Source: Antedon bifida
Lineage: Eukaryota > Echinodermata > Crinoidea > Comatulida > Antedonidae
Length of the DNA stretch: 64,000 bases
Reading direction: 5' to 3'
NCBI GenBank assembly: GCA_963402885.1
Contig: OY727093.1
Location: forward strand, 13,279,501-13,343,500
The position numbers and the translations under genes were made by a program. This document shows positions 19,976 through 34,000 of this stretch, one piece after another (the first letter of the stretch is position 1; each line of letters opens with the position of its first letter). The notes under the pieces were generated by a model, which saw only the letters and a program-made list of their open reading frames with translations, had not been told where the DNA came from and did not search any database.

Positions 19976-21950
19976 AATTATAGATACAGTGCCAAGAATG
20001 AGCTACAATATTCATATGCAGTGCAACAATATAAATATTGTTATAATCATTCTTTGTGCACTCTATTGATTTTGTTGCCACTTTCGCACAATCATACTAG
20101 TCAATATAAACAGCATATAAATGATTTACGTTTACATATCATACATGGTTAATCTATTACGAAGGTCACATCAAACAATAAAGGGGAGGCATAAAAACAA
20201 CGCTAGATGGGATCAAATAATTCTACCAGTCTGAGGTGTCAAAATTAGTAGGACACTCTAAAAAGGAAACAGGAGCATGCGTCATCTATAAAACAGATGG
20301 CTGGAATCTCACCCAATATTATTAAACCAATAGGAAGTCTGACAAGTTTATAACTGTACTGTAATAATCCTCTATTTTTTGGATCATAAAAAGAGTTCAA
20401 TTTCCATGCAAATTTAACTGATGATACTAGCCACAGCTTCTTTATAGTATGATAGATGCAATTTGCTTATGGCGCCGGCAGCCAATGTATATATATTGCA
20501 TTGTAATCAATATAATGAAATTAATTAATACTGTACTACAGCCTAGTCAGTTCAAAGTGCAAGGTAAAGTTTTAAATAGACAAAATGGTTTCTTTAATTA
20601 GCAATTGTCATTATCAATCCATACTCTTATTGATTTAAGACCCTGACATTAGTTCAATATATAGAGGATTATCAATACATTATAATTTATTTGACCTTTT
20701 TTATATAATACAAAATAATTGGTGTTTTTAGGCTTTTCATGATTTTTTGACATAGTTTAATGCCTGGTTTTAAGGTTTTTTTGCACTACTGCAAGGCCCC
20801 TTGAGCTCCAGGCCCCTGGGTTTGGCCAGTGAGCACTCATATGCGTTACGCCACTGTTTTCAGTTCAATGCATTACAAGATATGATAAAATGTACAGAGT
20901 AAAGAAATATTAATCAAATCATAACTTTGAAATTCACATTTCTTCATAAATGGATAAACTGAGTAATTAATTTATTTGTAACTGATTATTTGTATCATTA
21001 TCCTTTGTTACATTATATTAATTCTCAAAGATTGGCTAAAACATCAGACATTTTTATGCTTTCGGCGACACTTTATTCAGCGACACAAAGTACTGTCGTA
21101 GCGAACCAGCGAGCAGTTTATCTAAAACACTTGATTGTTTTTATAGTTATATTTTTATTTATTTTCCTTTTTATATTATTGTTCTTTTTTTCTATATTAG
21201 ATTATTAATATCAACATATCAAGAAACATCAGTATTGTATAATACTGTATATATGAGCAAATTTATGATACACTAAATTATGTATAGATTTTTTGCCAAT
21301 TTTTTAACCAAAACAATTTAACACAACCTGTTGACTGGGTTTTGACCATTGGCTTCCTGCCTTTAATCCACCCTTGAACCTGAATTAACTGCAAATCCAA
21401 CTACACTATTTGTTGAAAATAGATGACTGAATTTCAGAGGATAAGAAAAAAAATACAGTATGAGCTGTGATAATGGACAGGTCATAATATACAAAATACA
21501 GTATTCATTAATTATAATCAATAATAATATGCAAAAAGTCTGTTTATATATACTCTATTACTATACTATACCTTTACATTCATGTCTAATGTAAACAATT
21601 TTGATAGTACTCTGATTGCCTAATAGATGTATATAATTAATTCATCAGTTATTACACTATTTTAAGTATTGCTTATCAAATGTAATTATTTCTAGATAGC
21701 TAATACCGTTAGGGCCTACAACAGGTTGATACGATGTTCAGACTGCTGGAATTAAAACACTACACTAAAGTTTCTTGGCTTAGTGTTTTCATGATTTTGA
21801 GAATATTATGAGCATTATTAACATCTATAGTGTTTTCTATTTGGTTTAAAATGAGACTTCCCAATTTTCTTTTATGAGTAATAGTTGCACATGGGTTATG
21901 ATTGGTTAAACGTTTAATTTGTTTTTACAATCACCAATTATTAATTCATC

Positions 21951-21956
21951 TTTATT
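21951..21956 (-). terminator. AP4E1 poly(A) signal
   Basis: AATAAA on the minus strand lies 74 nt downstream of the AP4E1 stop codon and is the nearest canonical signal. Confidence 0.55.
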
Positions 21957-22029
21957 GGAGGGTTTGTTTTTTTTTCAATTCAAGAGGTTTTTTTTAACAT
22001 CATATGTTCCTAATTAGAAAGACCTGATA

Positions 22030-25000
22030 CTACTTGAACAATTTCTTAGTCTCCTGAACCAGACATTCTGCCAGTAGTTTGCTAGTTGTTCTGAACCAGA
22101 GCTGGATGGATTTCACATTGAAATTGACATGAAGTAAGCATGGAGTGGAGTCTAATATTGACCCCGATGCTATACCTTCTTCACCTGAAATTGAAAGAAA
22201 TAAAAGTTTTTTTAAACCTTTGTCTGGGAAATATAGTATGATTAAGCTTTAAAAGCAATCAAGCAACTCAACAATGGTTATTAATAACAATGATAATAAT
22301 TCTAAAGCTCTGTCTACACTATCAAACTTTATGTGACAAAAAAATCTGATGTGCACATATATGGACATGGTGACATCATATCACTACCATATTTGGGCAC
22401 ATCACACTTTTTTGTCAATCTAATGTGATAGTGTAGACAGAGCTTACTACTAATATCTCTCTTCACTGTTTTGGAGTTATTTCCTTTTCCTATTTACCAA
22501 TAATCAGTAGATTAAACCATTGACGAAAAAAATCCTGCATGATTTAACTTGCCTATAATTTGCACCTGGTGAAAGTTAAGCTTTGTGGTTAGCGCTTCTA
22601 GTAACTGCTCAATATTTTTCCATCTACTTTTCTCAATGTTTAACTTGCTTTCAAGCATTGAACTCTGCCACTTTTTACCAAACTCATCTGTAGTAAGTTG
22701 CAGAGGCCTAAAATCAAAGACATAGTTAGTTGTAGAAATTGTTAATCTTAAAGTTTATTTTACATGCCTTTGGATAGACAATGAAAATGGGGTAAGTATA
22801 TTTCTACTATAAAATATCAGTTACCAGCATGAAATTCTATGCTGTAGAATTTTTTACAGTATATAGGTTTTCTATCTGTCTCATTAAGAACATGGGAGGA
22901 TCCAGGATTTTTCAAAAGGGAGAGTGTTAACATTATAATATTCTGTCAAAAAGAGATATCAAAAAGCTGGCAAAAGGCTGGAGCACATTCTCAAAATGCA
23001 ACCCCTGGACACATCCAACAAGGTTCTCTCAATTTATTATTGGTTGGTGGAAATAGAACACATATGGGCAGCAATATTGGCAGGCATATTTACCTGATAA
23101 AATCTGTTAAAGTGATATCAGTTGAGAAAAACAACTTCTGTTGTTTTTTATTAGTATCTCGGAAACACAGATGACCTCCTAAGTTCATGTTTAATGACGG
23201 TGATTTATACTTGAAATATATAGCTATATTTTCTACTGAACTAGGGGGTAAACTCTCCACACTCCATTTATTTATTTCTTGGTCATTTATAGAACACTGA
23301 AAATAAAAAGAAAGTATATCAACATGACAGCTCAGTACAGTATATGTCTACCATACAATTTGTTTTAAATAGTTTACAGTGAAATAAGTAAATAAATGAC
23401 ACGAAATTTACCTTTAGATTACTGGGACAGTTAAGTGTAATTTCAATATCCATCACGTTAAAATTTCTGCTTTTGTTGACTAAGAAGAGAAGGACTACAA
23501 AACAGTCTGGCTTCCAAATTCTGCACATTCTTAAAGACATGACATCATTCATACACAACTCATGATGCGTTGATGACGAAGGGTAACATTTTAGAGATTC
23601 TGGGATCGCTGGTATGACATCATCATCCTTGTCTAATAAATGTGTGTGGTTGTTTATTGATAAATTAGCATTTGGAGTTATTGCACTCTTTTCAGATTCA
23701 GCTAAATACATCAAATCTGGTAAAGATTTGTCAATTCTACCTATTGCACCAGAATCTGGCATATTGGCTATACTATTTTGGTTTGTATAATCATTTTGCT
23801 TTGGTATATTAATCTCTTCGACAATGTTCATATTTTCTTCAATATTCAGCTGTTTGTCTGTATGTGATGCATTAAACAGATTATGTGGAATATTATAAGT
23901 AGCATGTGGCATATCATCATGTGACACAAAATCTAAATCATGTGATATCCTGTTGTTTTCATGTGATTTCATAGTTTCATCATGTGAGTGTTGACTCTTC
24001 TCATGTGATGCATCCTGTTCATATGACTCAGGATCAAGTTTTCTGTCATTGTCAAGATCAAGAAGATTTAAATCGGTAATCATGGTAACGTCTTTGTCTA
24101 GCAAACGATCAGTATTTCGATCTACTTCATCCAATGATCGAATTGAAATGCCATTCTGAAAAATGTATAACTTATTTAATAAATATACCTAAAGTAAAAC
24201 CATTATTACAGTACTTGAGCTGTGGTAATAAAACAGTAGTATACTGTAAATAATATTTTTCTTATTATGAACAGCAATATGCTATACAAACTAAAATAGA
24301 TTACACTATCTATTTCATGATACAAGTGTACTACTTAATACAAAATATGTCATCATACTTACCTCAACCTGTTGGTTTGACATTCCACCAAATAGTTTAT
24401 CTGCTAAAAATTGTTTTTCTTGATTGGTGACTGATTCCTCACTTTGTATTGCTGATGCAGAAGCTGAACTCAACTAAATAAAACAAATATATAATATAAT
24501 GTATCGTAATTATATATAGAATAAGCCACTTTTAACTTTCAACCTGCCTAGGACTCACTTTAGTTATCCATCTTCAGGACCCAACAAGTGTTCTTATATA
24601 GGAGGTGTTCCTTTAATAGGAGTTTACTGTGGTATTAAGACATACATTGCCCCTTGTAAGTGTCCACTTAATAGGGTGTTCCCTGAATAAGTGTTGGGCT
24701 TGGGTAAAATGAGCAGCATTTCATTTATTTGTTCAACATAATGTCTAATCAAGTCAATCAAGCTCTATAGGTCACAAGCCAGAAGTCCTAGATTTGTTTT
24801 CCCCCCAAATTACAACATAATATACAATTAGTTAAAATTCATAAAAACGAATACATTTCATGGATCTACAACAATTAATACTAACCATAGCAGGGGTTTT
24901 AACTTTGCTCTTGGACATTGGTTGAAATACAATTGGATCTTGATTAGAAATATCTGTGTTCGATTCAACCTCAGTACTAGTCTTTGTAACAGACATCTTC

Positions 25001-28000
25001 ACATAGCCTTTCTTGTTCCAGACTTGTCTAACACCTCCTAGCTGCAAACTGTCAGTGCTGCGGATAATAACATAAACACTTACTTATATTACTAATAAGT
25101 ACTTTTTTTCAGTACTGTATCTCAGTACTGTATCTCAGTACTGTATCTCAGTACTGTATCTCAGTACTGTATCTCAGTACTGTATATCAGTACTGTATCT
25201 CAGTACTGTATCTAAGTACTGTATCTCAGTACTGTATCTCAGTACTGTATCTCAGTACTGTATCTCAGTACTGTATCTCAGTACTGTATCTCAGTACTGT
25301 ATCTCAGTACTGTATCTCAGTACTGTATCTCAGTACTGTATCTCAGTACTGTATCTCAGTACTGTATCTCAGTACTGTATCTCAGTACTGTATCTCAGTA
25401 CTGTATCTCAGTACTTTATCTCTCTCCAGTAAAAACATCTCCAAATTATAGTTTATAAACGAAGGTTTGGTAATGTTTGATAGTGTAGACTGTGGTTACC
25501 TTTCATCATGTTTTGATGAGTTATCTGATCCCTGTGTTGATGTGTTGTCCAATATATTGAAACTTTTTGGTGGTGTACTGGTGCTGGCAAGAGATGTAGT
25601 GGGACTTTGGTATGGTTCGAACTTAAGACCACCGAGCAGTGTCGCACCTGTAATTAAAAACAATATATAACTTCCTTGTATAGAATAGATGTGGACAGTT
25701 ATATGGCATTTTTATCTTATTTATTTTAAACTTACTAACAACTCTTCTATTGCGTTCAGTGTGTCTTTGTTGTCTTGGTATGTACGGGGTAGCCCCTTCA
25801 TCCAATGCGTCACTTACATATTCATCTAAGAAAGACAACGTGCTATCTACCTGAAAAGTGTAATTAACATTAGATAGCATAAACATTGGGTAAAAAAATA
25901 GATTAAATATTATGTTATTAGAACTATGAGGAGATATGGCTTATGCCTGTGTATCGTATCATGATGAGTACTACTGTACTGCTGTATCTCATCTGCCACG
26001 CCCTATGATCCTCTAGGTCATGGGACAACTAGAACTAGAATTATGTAAGTTACCTCATTTGCTAACTGTTGAGTTGCTAACCCTACATTTTCAACTAATT
26101 CAACATCTTGGCAAAGTTCCTTCAATTCAAATATTCTCTGAAAAGTTAGATTGAACGATTTAAATATAAAAACACATGTATTACTACACAGAAAAATACT
26201 TATTATTACCTCCGTCAAGGAGGTTATGTTTTCACCCCTGTATGTTTGTGTGTGTGTGTGTGTTTGTGTGCCTGTGAACAGCCTGGAGGCCACAGTTTTT
26301 ATCCGATTCTCACCAAATTTGGCAACAATGATCTATGCCCCAAAAGTTCGGACGAGTTCGAATTTGAGGGGGAAAGGTCATAGGTCAAGGTCACAACTAA
26401 CAAAAAACTATTTTAATGCCTAGAGACCACAGTTTTTATCCGATTCTCACCAAACTTAGCCACAATGATCAATGACACATCATATAATTGTGGTTAAATT
26501 TTGAAGGGTCAGGGTCAAAGATAAAGGTCCACAAAAAACTAAAAAAAACGAAATAAAAAAAAAAAAAAAACCTCAGTGGGACTTGAACCAGCGATCTCAA
26601 CTGTGAGAGGCTGGATACATAACCATTACACCACACTGTCATCGACAACTTTGTAGTGTGCAGTTAACATATTTACACTTAGAACTAATAAAAAAAATGT
26701 AAAAAAAAAATATTCAGGGGGCATTTTATGTAGGGAATTTTACAGTAGGCGGAGGTTTGTACTCTCGGAGTACCCTCTAGTTATTTAATAATATTATTTT
26801 TTAACATACCTGTCTTGTTTCTACATTGCTTGTATTCATTCTGTTCTCCAATACTTCAGGAATTTGTGTAACTTTTGATTTGCACAGAACCTTGCCTAAC
26901 GAAGTTACCAGCCAAGGGGAATGCATACTACAATCCGTGCCAGCTGTTAAAAGTTTGCAGAGAAGATCAAGGACTTCTTGGACAGGGGCACCAATCTCAG
27001 GCTGCCAAAATTCACCAACAACCTGGGGAAAATGGATTTCTATACTGTTGTAGTCCGAGAGATCTATTGTATTTTTCTAAAACCTTTTAGTATTACAATT
27101 GTAGTAAATGTGACTTATTTGTATTTGTCATATTATCAGACTTACCCACACAGCAATTTGAAACAATGCTTGTGATTGGATAGTAGTAGCACACAGTAAT
27201 TGATAGTACACTTGGAGGGCTTGCATGTGGACAGCATCAGCATCTTTCCATCGACCTATATCTAAATAATAAAAACATCACTTCAGTAATAGATTGTGTT
27301 TAGTCATTACTCGTATAGTATGCACTATACAAAATATAGTGTTATTGTATAAAAGTTTGCATGGCAATATCAAATGTTGATATAAAGTTTGCACCACATA
27401 TATTTAGTAAAAGAACTGTTGTGTTTCTCGACGTTTCGATTAATATACTTTGAACCTTGAGCATTCTCACTCCTGAGGATGATCAAAGTATATTGATCGA
27501 AACATCGAGAAACACAACAGTTCTTTTCAACTAAATATATGTAGTGTACCGCAAACTTCATATCAATATAGTGTTATTGTCGTTGCAATCCATCACTGTT
27601 TTTATCCAACAAATTTGAAATTTCAATGAAATACATCCAACTTCTTTTTTTAAAGAAATAAAAAAGGCCTTATGTTTATATATTTCATTACCTTTAATTT
27701 GAGTGATAACTTGATTCCTCTGTTGAACATTCACCTGGTCACCAGCTATAAGTAATACTTTATTGATTGTGTCTACATACCACATACAGTTCTGACCATA
27801 AGTGAACATCCATAAGGTACAACAACAAATAAATTATGATGCAAAAAAATACCTATTGAAATTTATGCTTGGAAATTTATTTCGGTTTCAAGTTTTTGAG
27901 AACATTACAGCGTTTCATTAGGCTTTTATTGTTTGTTAAAAGTTGTTACACCAGAAAATTCCATATGTTTAACCTCATTAAGAGTGCAGAAACACTACAT

Positions 28001-31000
28001 CAACCACTTATATATCATTCACTCTGACCACAGGGTTAATCCATGATACAGAATAGTCTCCCTTCCGCAGTTGTAAATTCAACAAGCGTTTTTAACTTGA
28101 AGAACAAGAAATCTTTATAAACTATGGCACGATCGACGATATTTAACGTAGAAACGGAATCATGCATGTGCATACAATTCAAGAACTGATACTGAACTGA
28201 TGTAGGAGTCTTGAATAAGCCTATTATCAGAAATATTCTGAAATAACACACTTATATTTTATTCACACTGATAAAACTACTGAGACTTTCTTGCAAATAT
28301 TCTTGTACTTATTTGACGATTACCTCTAAATTATAACTTATTTCTCCATGCCCTAACATACACCAATCATAAAGGATATTTGTTTGCCATTTCAAAGATT
28401 CTTTGTAAAAGGGTTTTCTTAATGTAGACATCCTTATTGTTTTCCAAATATTCCAGATACTGGTTACAGATGACATCAACATTACTTGATTTACACATCT
28501 TATACAGAAGCTCTAATGTCTAGATATAAGACACAAAATAACTTTTAACCAAATACTATCAATTCATAAATATATAAATATATTTGTGTATAAATGTTTT
28601 TATTTTTAGTAAGTTGTACCAAGGCAATCTAACAACAGGGAGGGTGAACTCCGGCGATCAAAGGGTTTACTTGTGGCTGTGACACGATCATTTCCATGCC
28701 CAACAGTACAATACTGTTGGTATTTGTCGCAGCCAGAACTAAGATCAAAGGACTGTTCCTATCTTGGCAAGGTGAGCTTAGTGTCCCGTTGTTAGATTAC
28801 CTTATTTGTACACCATATTATATAATAACTTACCTTAATTTGTATTGTGTTATCTGAATCATTCAGACAGTCAATAACCATCATCTGATGTTTACCTGCA
28901 TGTGTGGCGTCTACTTGCACAATACAGCTTAATGCAGTAATACCTACAAACAATTTTAGTTATATATCATTAGAAATGAATACACAATAGGTGTAGGTGG
29001 CGTAAACAGGAAAACTGGCAATCCTGGAGATTCTTAATGGGAAAGCCTGGGTATTCCGCCTGGGTATTCCAATGGGAAAGCCTGAGTATTCCAATAGGAA
29101 AGCCTGGGTATTTCAATGGGAAAGCATGGATATTCCAATAGGAAAGCATGGATATTCCAATAGGAAAGTATGGATATTCCAATGGGAAAGCCTGGATATT
29201 CAAATGAAAAAGCCTGTATTCAAATGGGAAAGCCTGGATATTCCAATGGGAAAGCCTGGATATTCCAATGGGAAAGCATGGGTATTCCAATGGGAAAGCC
29301 TGGGTACTCCAATAAAAAAGACTACAGACTCCAATGGGAAAGCAAGGAAACCCCCAATGGGAAAGCAAGGAAACACCCAATGGGAAAGCAATGAAACCCT
29401 CAATGGGGAAGCAAGGAAACCCCCAATGGGAAAGCCAGGAAACCCCCAATGGGAAAGCAAGGAAACCCTCAATGGGAAAGCAAGGAAACCCTCAATGGGA
29501 AAGCAAGGAAATCCTCAATGGGAAAGCAAGGAAACCACCAATGGGAAAGCAAGGAAACACCCAATGGGAAAGCAAGGAAACCCTCAATGGGGAAGCAAGG
29601 AAACCCTCAATGGGAAAGCAAGGAAACCACCAATGGGAAAGCAAGGAAACACCCAATGGGAAAGCAAGGAAACCCTCAATGGGAAAGCAAGGAAACCCTC
29701 AATGGGAAAGCAAGGAAACCCCCAATGGGAAAGCAAGGAAACCCTCAATGGGAAAGCAAGGAAACCCTCAATGGGAAAGCAAGGAAACCCTCAATGGGAA
29801 AGCAAGGAAACCACCAATGGGAAAGCAAGGAAACACCCAATGGGAAAGCAAGGAAACCCTCAATGGGAAAGCAAGGAATCCCCTAATGGGAAAGCCAGGA
29901 AACCCCCAATGGGAAAGCAAGGAAACCCTCAATGGGAAAGCAAGGAAACACCCAATGGGAAAGCAAGGAAACCCTCAATGGGAAAGCAAGGAAACTCCCA
30001 ATGGGAAAGCAAGGAAACCACCAATGGGAAAGCAAGGAAACACCCAATGGGAAAGCAAGGAAACTCCCAATGGGAAAGCAAGGAAACCACCAATGGGAAA
30101 GCAAGGAAACCCTCAATGGGAAAGCAAGGAAACCCTCAATGGGAAAGCCAGGAAACCCCCAATGGGAAAGCAAGGAAACCCTCAATGGGAAAGCAAGGAA
30201 ACACCCAATGGGAAAGCAAGGAAACCCTCAATGGGAAAGCAAGGAAACTCCCAATGGGAAAGCAAGGAAACCACCAATGGGAAAGCAAGGAAACACCCAA
30301 TGGGAAAGCAAGGAAACTCCCAATGGGAAAGCAAGGAAACCACCAATGGGAAAGCAAGGAAACCCTCAATGGGAAAGCAAGGAAACCCTCAATGGGAAAG
30401 CAAGGAAACCACCAATGGGAAAGCAAGGAAACTCCCAATGGGAAAGCAAGGAAACCCTCAATGGGAAAGCAAGGAAACCCTCAATGGGGAAGCAAGGAAA
30501 CCCCCAATGGGAAAGCAAGGAAACCACTAATGGGAAAGCAAGGAAACACCCAATGGGAAAGCAAGGAAACCCTCAATGGGAAAGCAAGGAAACCCTCAAT
30601 GGGAAAGCAAGGAAACCCCCAATGGGAAAGCAAGGAAACCCTCAATGGGAAAGCAAGGAAACCCTCAATGGGAAAGCAAGGAAACCTCCAATGGGAAAGC
30701 AAGGAAACCCTCAATGGGAAAGCCAGGAATCCCCTAATGGGAAAGCCAGGAAACCCCCAATGGGAAAGCAAGGAAACCCTCAATGGGAAAGCAAGGAAAC
30801 CCTCAATGGGAAAGCAAGGAAACCCTCAATGGGAAAGCAAGGAAACCCCTAATGGGAAAGCAAGGAAACCCCCAATGGGAAAGCAAGGAAACCCTCAATG
30901 GGAAAGCAAGGAAACCCCCAATGGGAAAGCAAGGAAACACCCAATGGGAAAGCAAGGAAACCACCAATGGGAAAGCCAGGAAACCACCAATGGGAAAACA

Positions 31001-34000
31001 AGGAAACCCCCAATGGGAAAGCAAGGAAACACCCAATGGGAAAGCAAGGAATCCCCCAATGGGAAAGCCAGGAAACATCCAATGGGAAAGCAAGGAAACC
31101 ACCAATGGGAAAGCAAGGAAACCCCGATGGGAAAGCCAGGAAACCCCCAATGGGAAAGCAAGGAATCCCCTAATGGGAAAGCCAGGAAACCCCAAATGGG
31201 AAAGCAAGGAAACCTCCAATGGGATAGCCTGAAAACCCCAATGGGAAAGCGAGGAAACTCCCAATGGGAGGGCATGGAGACTCTAATGGAAAATCCTGGA
31301 AACCCTAATGGAAAAGCATAAAAACTCTATTGGGAAACCTGGATATTCCATGACAAATCTGGAGGCTTTCAATAAACTTACCCAAATATTTAAGATTGTG
31401 ATTAGTTGATTTCAGGAATTTATCAATACACTTGGAGCATGCTGCCAGCATTTCCTGCGTGCATTCTATCTTTGTTATCGTCATAATACATTCATACTGT
31501 AATGCTGTGAAAAATCAATTTATGAATTTATCATCAAAAGCAAAATATTTCGCTTCAATATATACACTTGCAAATCAAATTTAACCTTGGATATTTTTGT
31601 GTACTATTTTGAATTTCAGTCAAATGTAAATAGTTTATTGTTTACCATAAGAAATGGAACTGGATTGCTTGGTTTGTTGTAGAACATCACACAGAACATC
31701 ATGCATCAAAGAACTAGTCCTGTTATCAATAAATAATATATCAATCCAATTACTCTTTGATTTTACTTTCCTCAACTCATCTTCTTCTTCGACAGACAGA
31801 GAAGACAGTCAAATGTAAACAGTGCAAACAATTACCAATGTGTCATGTTAGGATGTTGAAGAACAAATCTTTTGTGTGTGTAGTTGGGCTTGCTGATTGA
31901 GATATTTGGTCATTTTAATTTGCCATTTCAAACCACATTACATTTTTAAAAATCCACATAAAAGAACTTACTTTTGATCTCCTTGTCCTAATATGGACAG
32001 CATTTTGAGAATGTTAATTTGAGTCCATGGTGCAGGGATGCCATTAAAGTTAAAATCTTGATGTAGCTTATGATGTACAATTTGATGCAGAATCTTTACA
32101 AGGCTGGGTACAATATCTTTGTACTTCACATAATCTTCCTATAAATACAATCAATAGATGACCATTTTGTTTAGATTGAGATCTCTGTTAACATAACTTC
32201 GACTGCTAGCAACTAAAAATTAAAACCAATTTTTTGGAAAACCAATATTTATGGGACATTTCTATTCAGTAAAAACACTTCTTTGGGAGAGAGCCCTATT
32301 AAGTGGAAACTTATCTGTGAAACAATCAAGGGGAAATGTATCTTTTAACACTATTTGAGTATTAAAGGTGTCCCCTTAATAGGGGTTATACTGCATTTTA
32401 AGTTAAGTTCCTTATTCCATGAGTGTATTGTTCATCATACCCGTAAAGCTAAAACTCCACTCTTAACATATTCTTGAGAGCACAGTGAATAGGTATTTAA
32501 GTGATATAAGCTTTATTTATACAAAATACAACTAATACCTTTATAAAGAACTTAAAGACATGTAAAGCAGCCGACATTACAGCAGGTTTTGAATCACACA
32601 AAGCCTTTTTAAATAATTCGTAACTCTGAACCATTAACATTGGTGACTTTCGGTAGAATGAAAACAGCGCCATCACAGCTTTCTTTCGTACAACATCCCT
32701 AAGTGATATAACATACAACGGTAATTATTATTATCATTATTATTATTAACGTGTAAATCTTTTTTATTGCATTATCTTTGCTGATGATAATTTATCCACA
32801 CCTTTATACAGTATATTATGCTTTTTGGATTACCGCTGGGTGGTTTATATTATATATTCATCTTTCTGTTAACCATTTACCTTGGATGAGTGCTAAGGTT
32901 CTCAATAAGTGGTAGAAGGACTGGAATCATGTCAGCAGTGCCCAGGTACGAGACTGCTGTCAGTGCCATGCACACTTCTAGAAAGTTAGTGCTCTTTAGA
33001 TCACGTTGAAAGGTATTCACCATTAGTACCAACAGCTCATGATTCTCATGTAACAGTACACATATTGCTAAGTATCCTGATACAGTTTAAAAACAAATTG
33101 TTTATTCATTAATGACAACGTACACTTAAAAACTACTGTATATTGGTACCTGGAAATGGAAACTAAAACTTAAAGATAAAATTAGTACTATTTTCATCCA
33201 GACATATGTTGCACAACTAATCTGATTTGTTTGATTATACAGCACCATTTTTAAAGAGGATGTAAAGAGGTTGTAAAGTTACCCTATTATTAGGGTAAAT
33301 TATGATGAAAAATAAACAGAGTAGACAGTCTTGAATTAATCATTAAGTTGGGTTATCTAGGCCACACCTCCAGCCAGCACACAACATCCATAACATTGTG
33401 CTTAATAAGTAATACTGTAATTGAGATTTACCAATTCGTTTTTCTTGTAGATTTGCTTGTTGAGATAATTTAACAGCATGAATATGGCACGCTGTTGTGT
33501 CATGCCCAAGCATCTCACAGTATAGTATACGAACAATGTACTCCTTGATCTTGTGCTAAAAAATAAATTAAATTATATAATCCTAAAAAATAAAATTGTA
33601 TTCAGCAAGAGCAATAGATTAAACTCAACAAAGAAAAAGATTAAATAAAAAATAATATAAATCACATTGTACTTTTTGAGACTCTCTAAGTTGAAGGTCT
33701 ACATTTAAACATAAAATTAATTAATAATTATTCATTTACCACTCCATTGTCTGGTTGAGACAGTTTCTTTTTCAAAAGATCAATTTGCTTTTCAATAATT
33801 CTGTCAACTTCCTGCAAAAAAAAAAAGAAAAAAAAAAACGTCATCACAAATATACAGCAATAATTTCAATTTAACTTTATTTAAACATTGAGGCCCTGAT
33901 AAATGCATGTTTGTTCTTTTCTGGGGCTATATTACAGAAAAAATAATTATTAGGCTTTTCTAGAAGCAGACACTAACCACTTTTCCTGATCGCTTGACTG

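Larger units (their letters stand above)
17158..22029. other. intergenic region between OAZ and AP4E1
   Basis: The OAZ 3' UTR occupies the start, with AATAAA at 17315-17320. The AP4E1 3' end lies at the far side, with a poly(A) signal on the minus strand at 21951-21956. Between them I see no conserved exon. A tandem duplication sits at 19720-19975, and degraded repeat-like sequence lies near 18740-19040 and 20755-20840. Confidence 0.6.

Noticed and set aside
25108..25417. CRISPR-like array
   Set aside because: Units are contiguous without unique spacers and the DNA is intron-bearing eukaryotic; it is a simple tandem repeat.
26570..26643. tRNA gene on the minus strand
   Set aside because: The B box is exact, but it is embedded in a dispersed repeat and I could not draw a complete cloverleaf with acceptor stem; treated as SINE-like.
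27465..27525. Hammerhead-ribozyme-like core (CTGAGGA ... GAAA) in the foldback element
   Set aside because: CTGANGA, a GATC/GATC stem II and GAAA are present, but the flanking bases give no stem I, so the fold is not supported.
28370..28380. Canonical GT donor or stop codon for AP4E1 exon 10
   Set aside because: Reading through gives TGA after KYPL, and downstream GT donors leave a frame without homology; the AT-AC junction gives a gap-free family match.
29072..31321. 749-codon open frame on the plus strand
   Set aside because: It is the 23-bp minisatellite read in a stop-free triple register, lies in an AP4E1 intron on the opposite strand, and has equal open frames in other registers.
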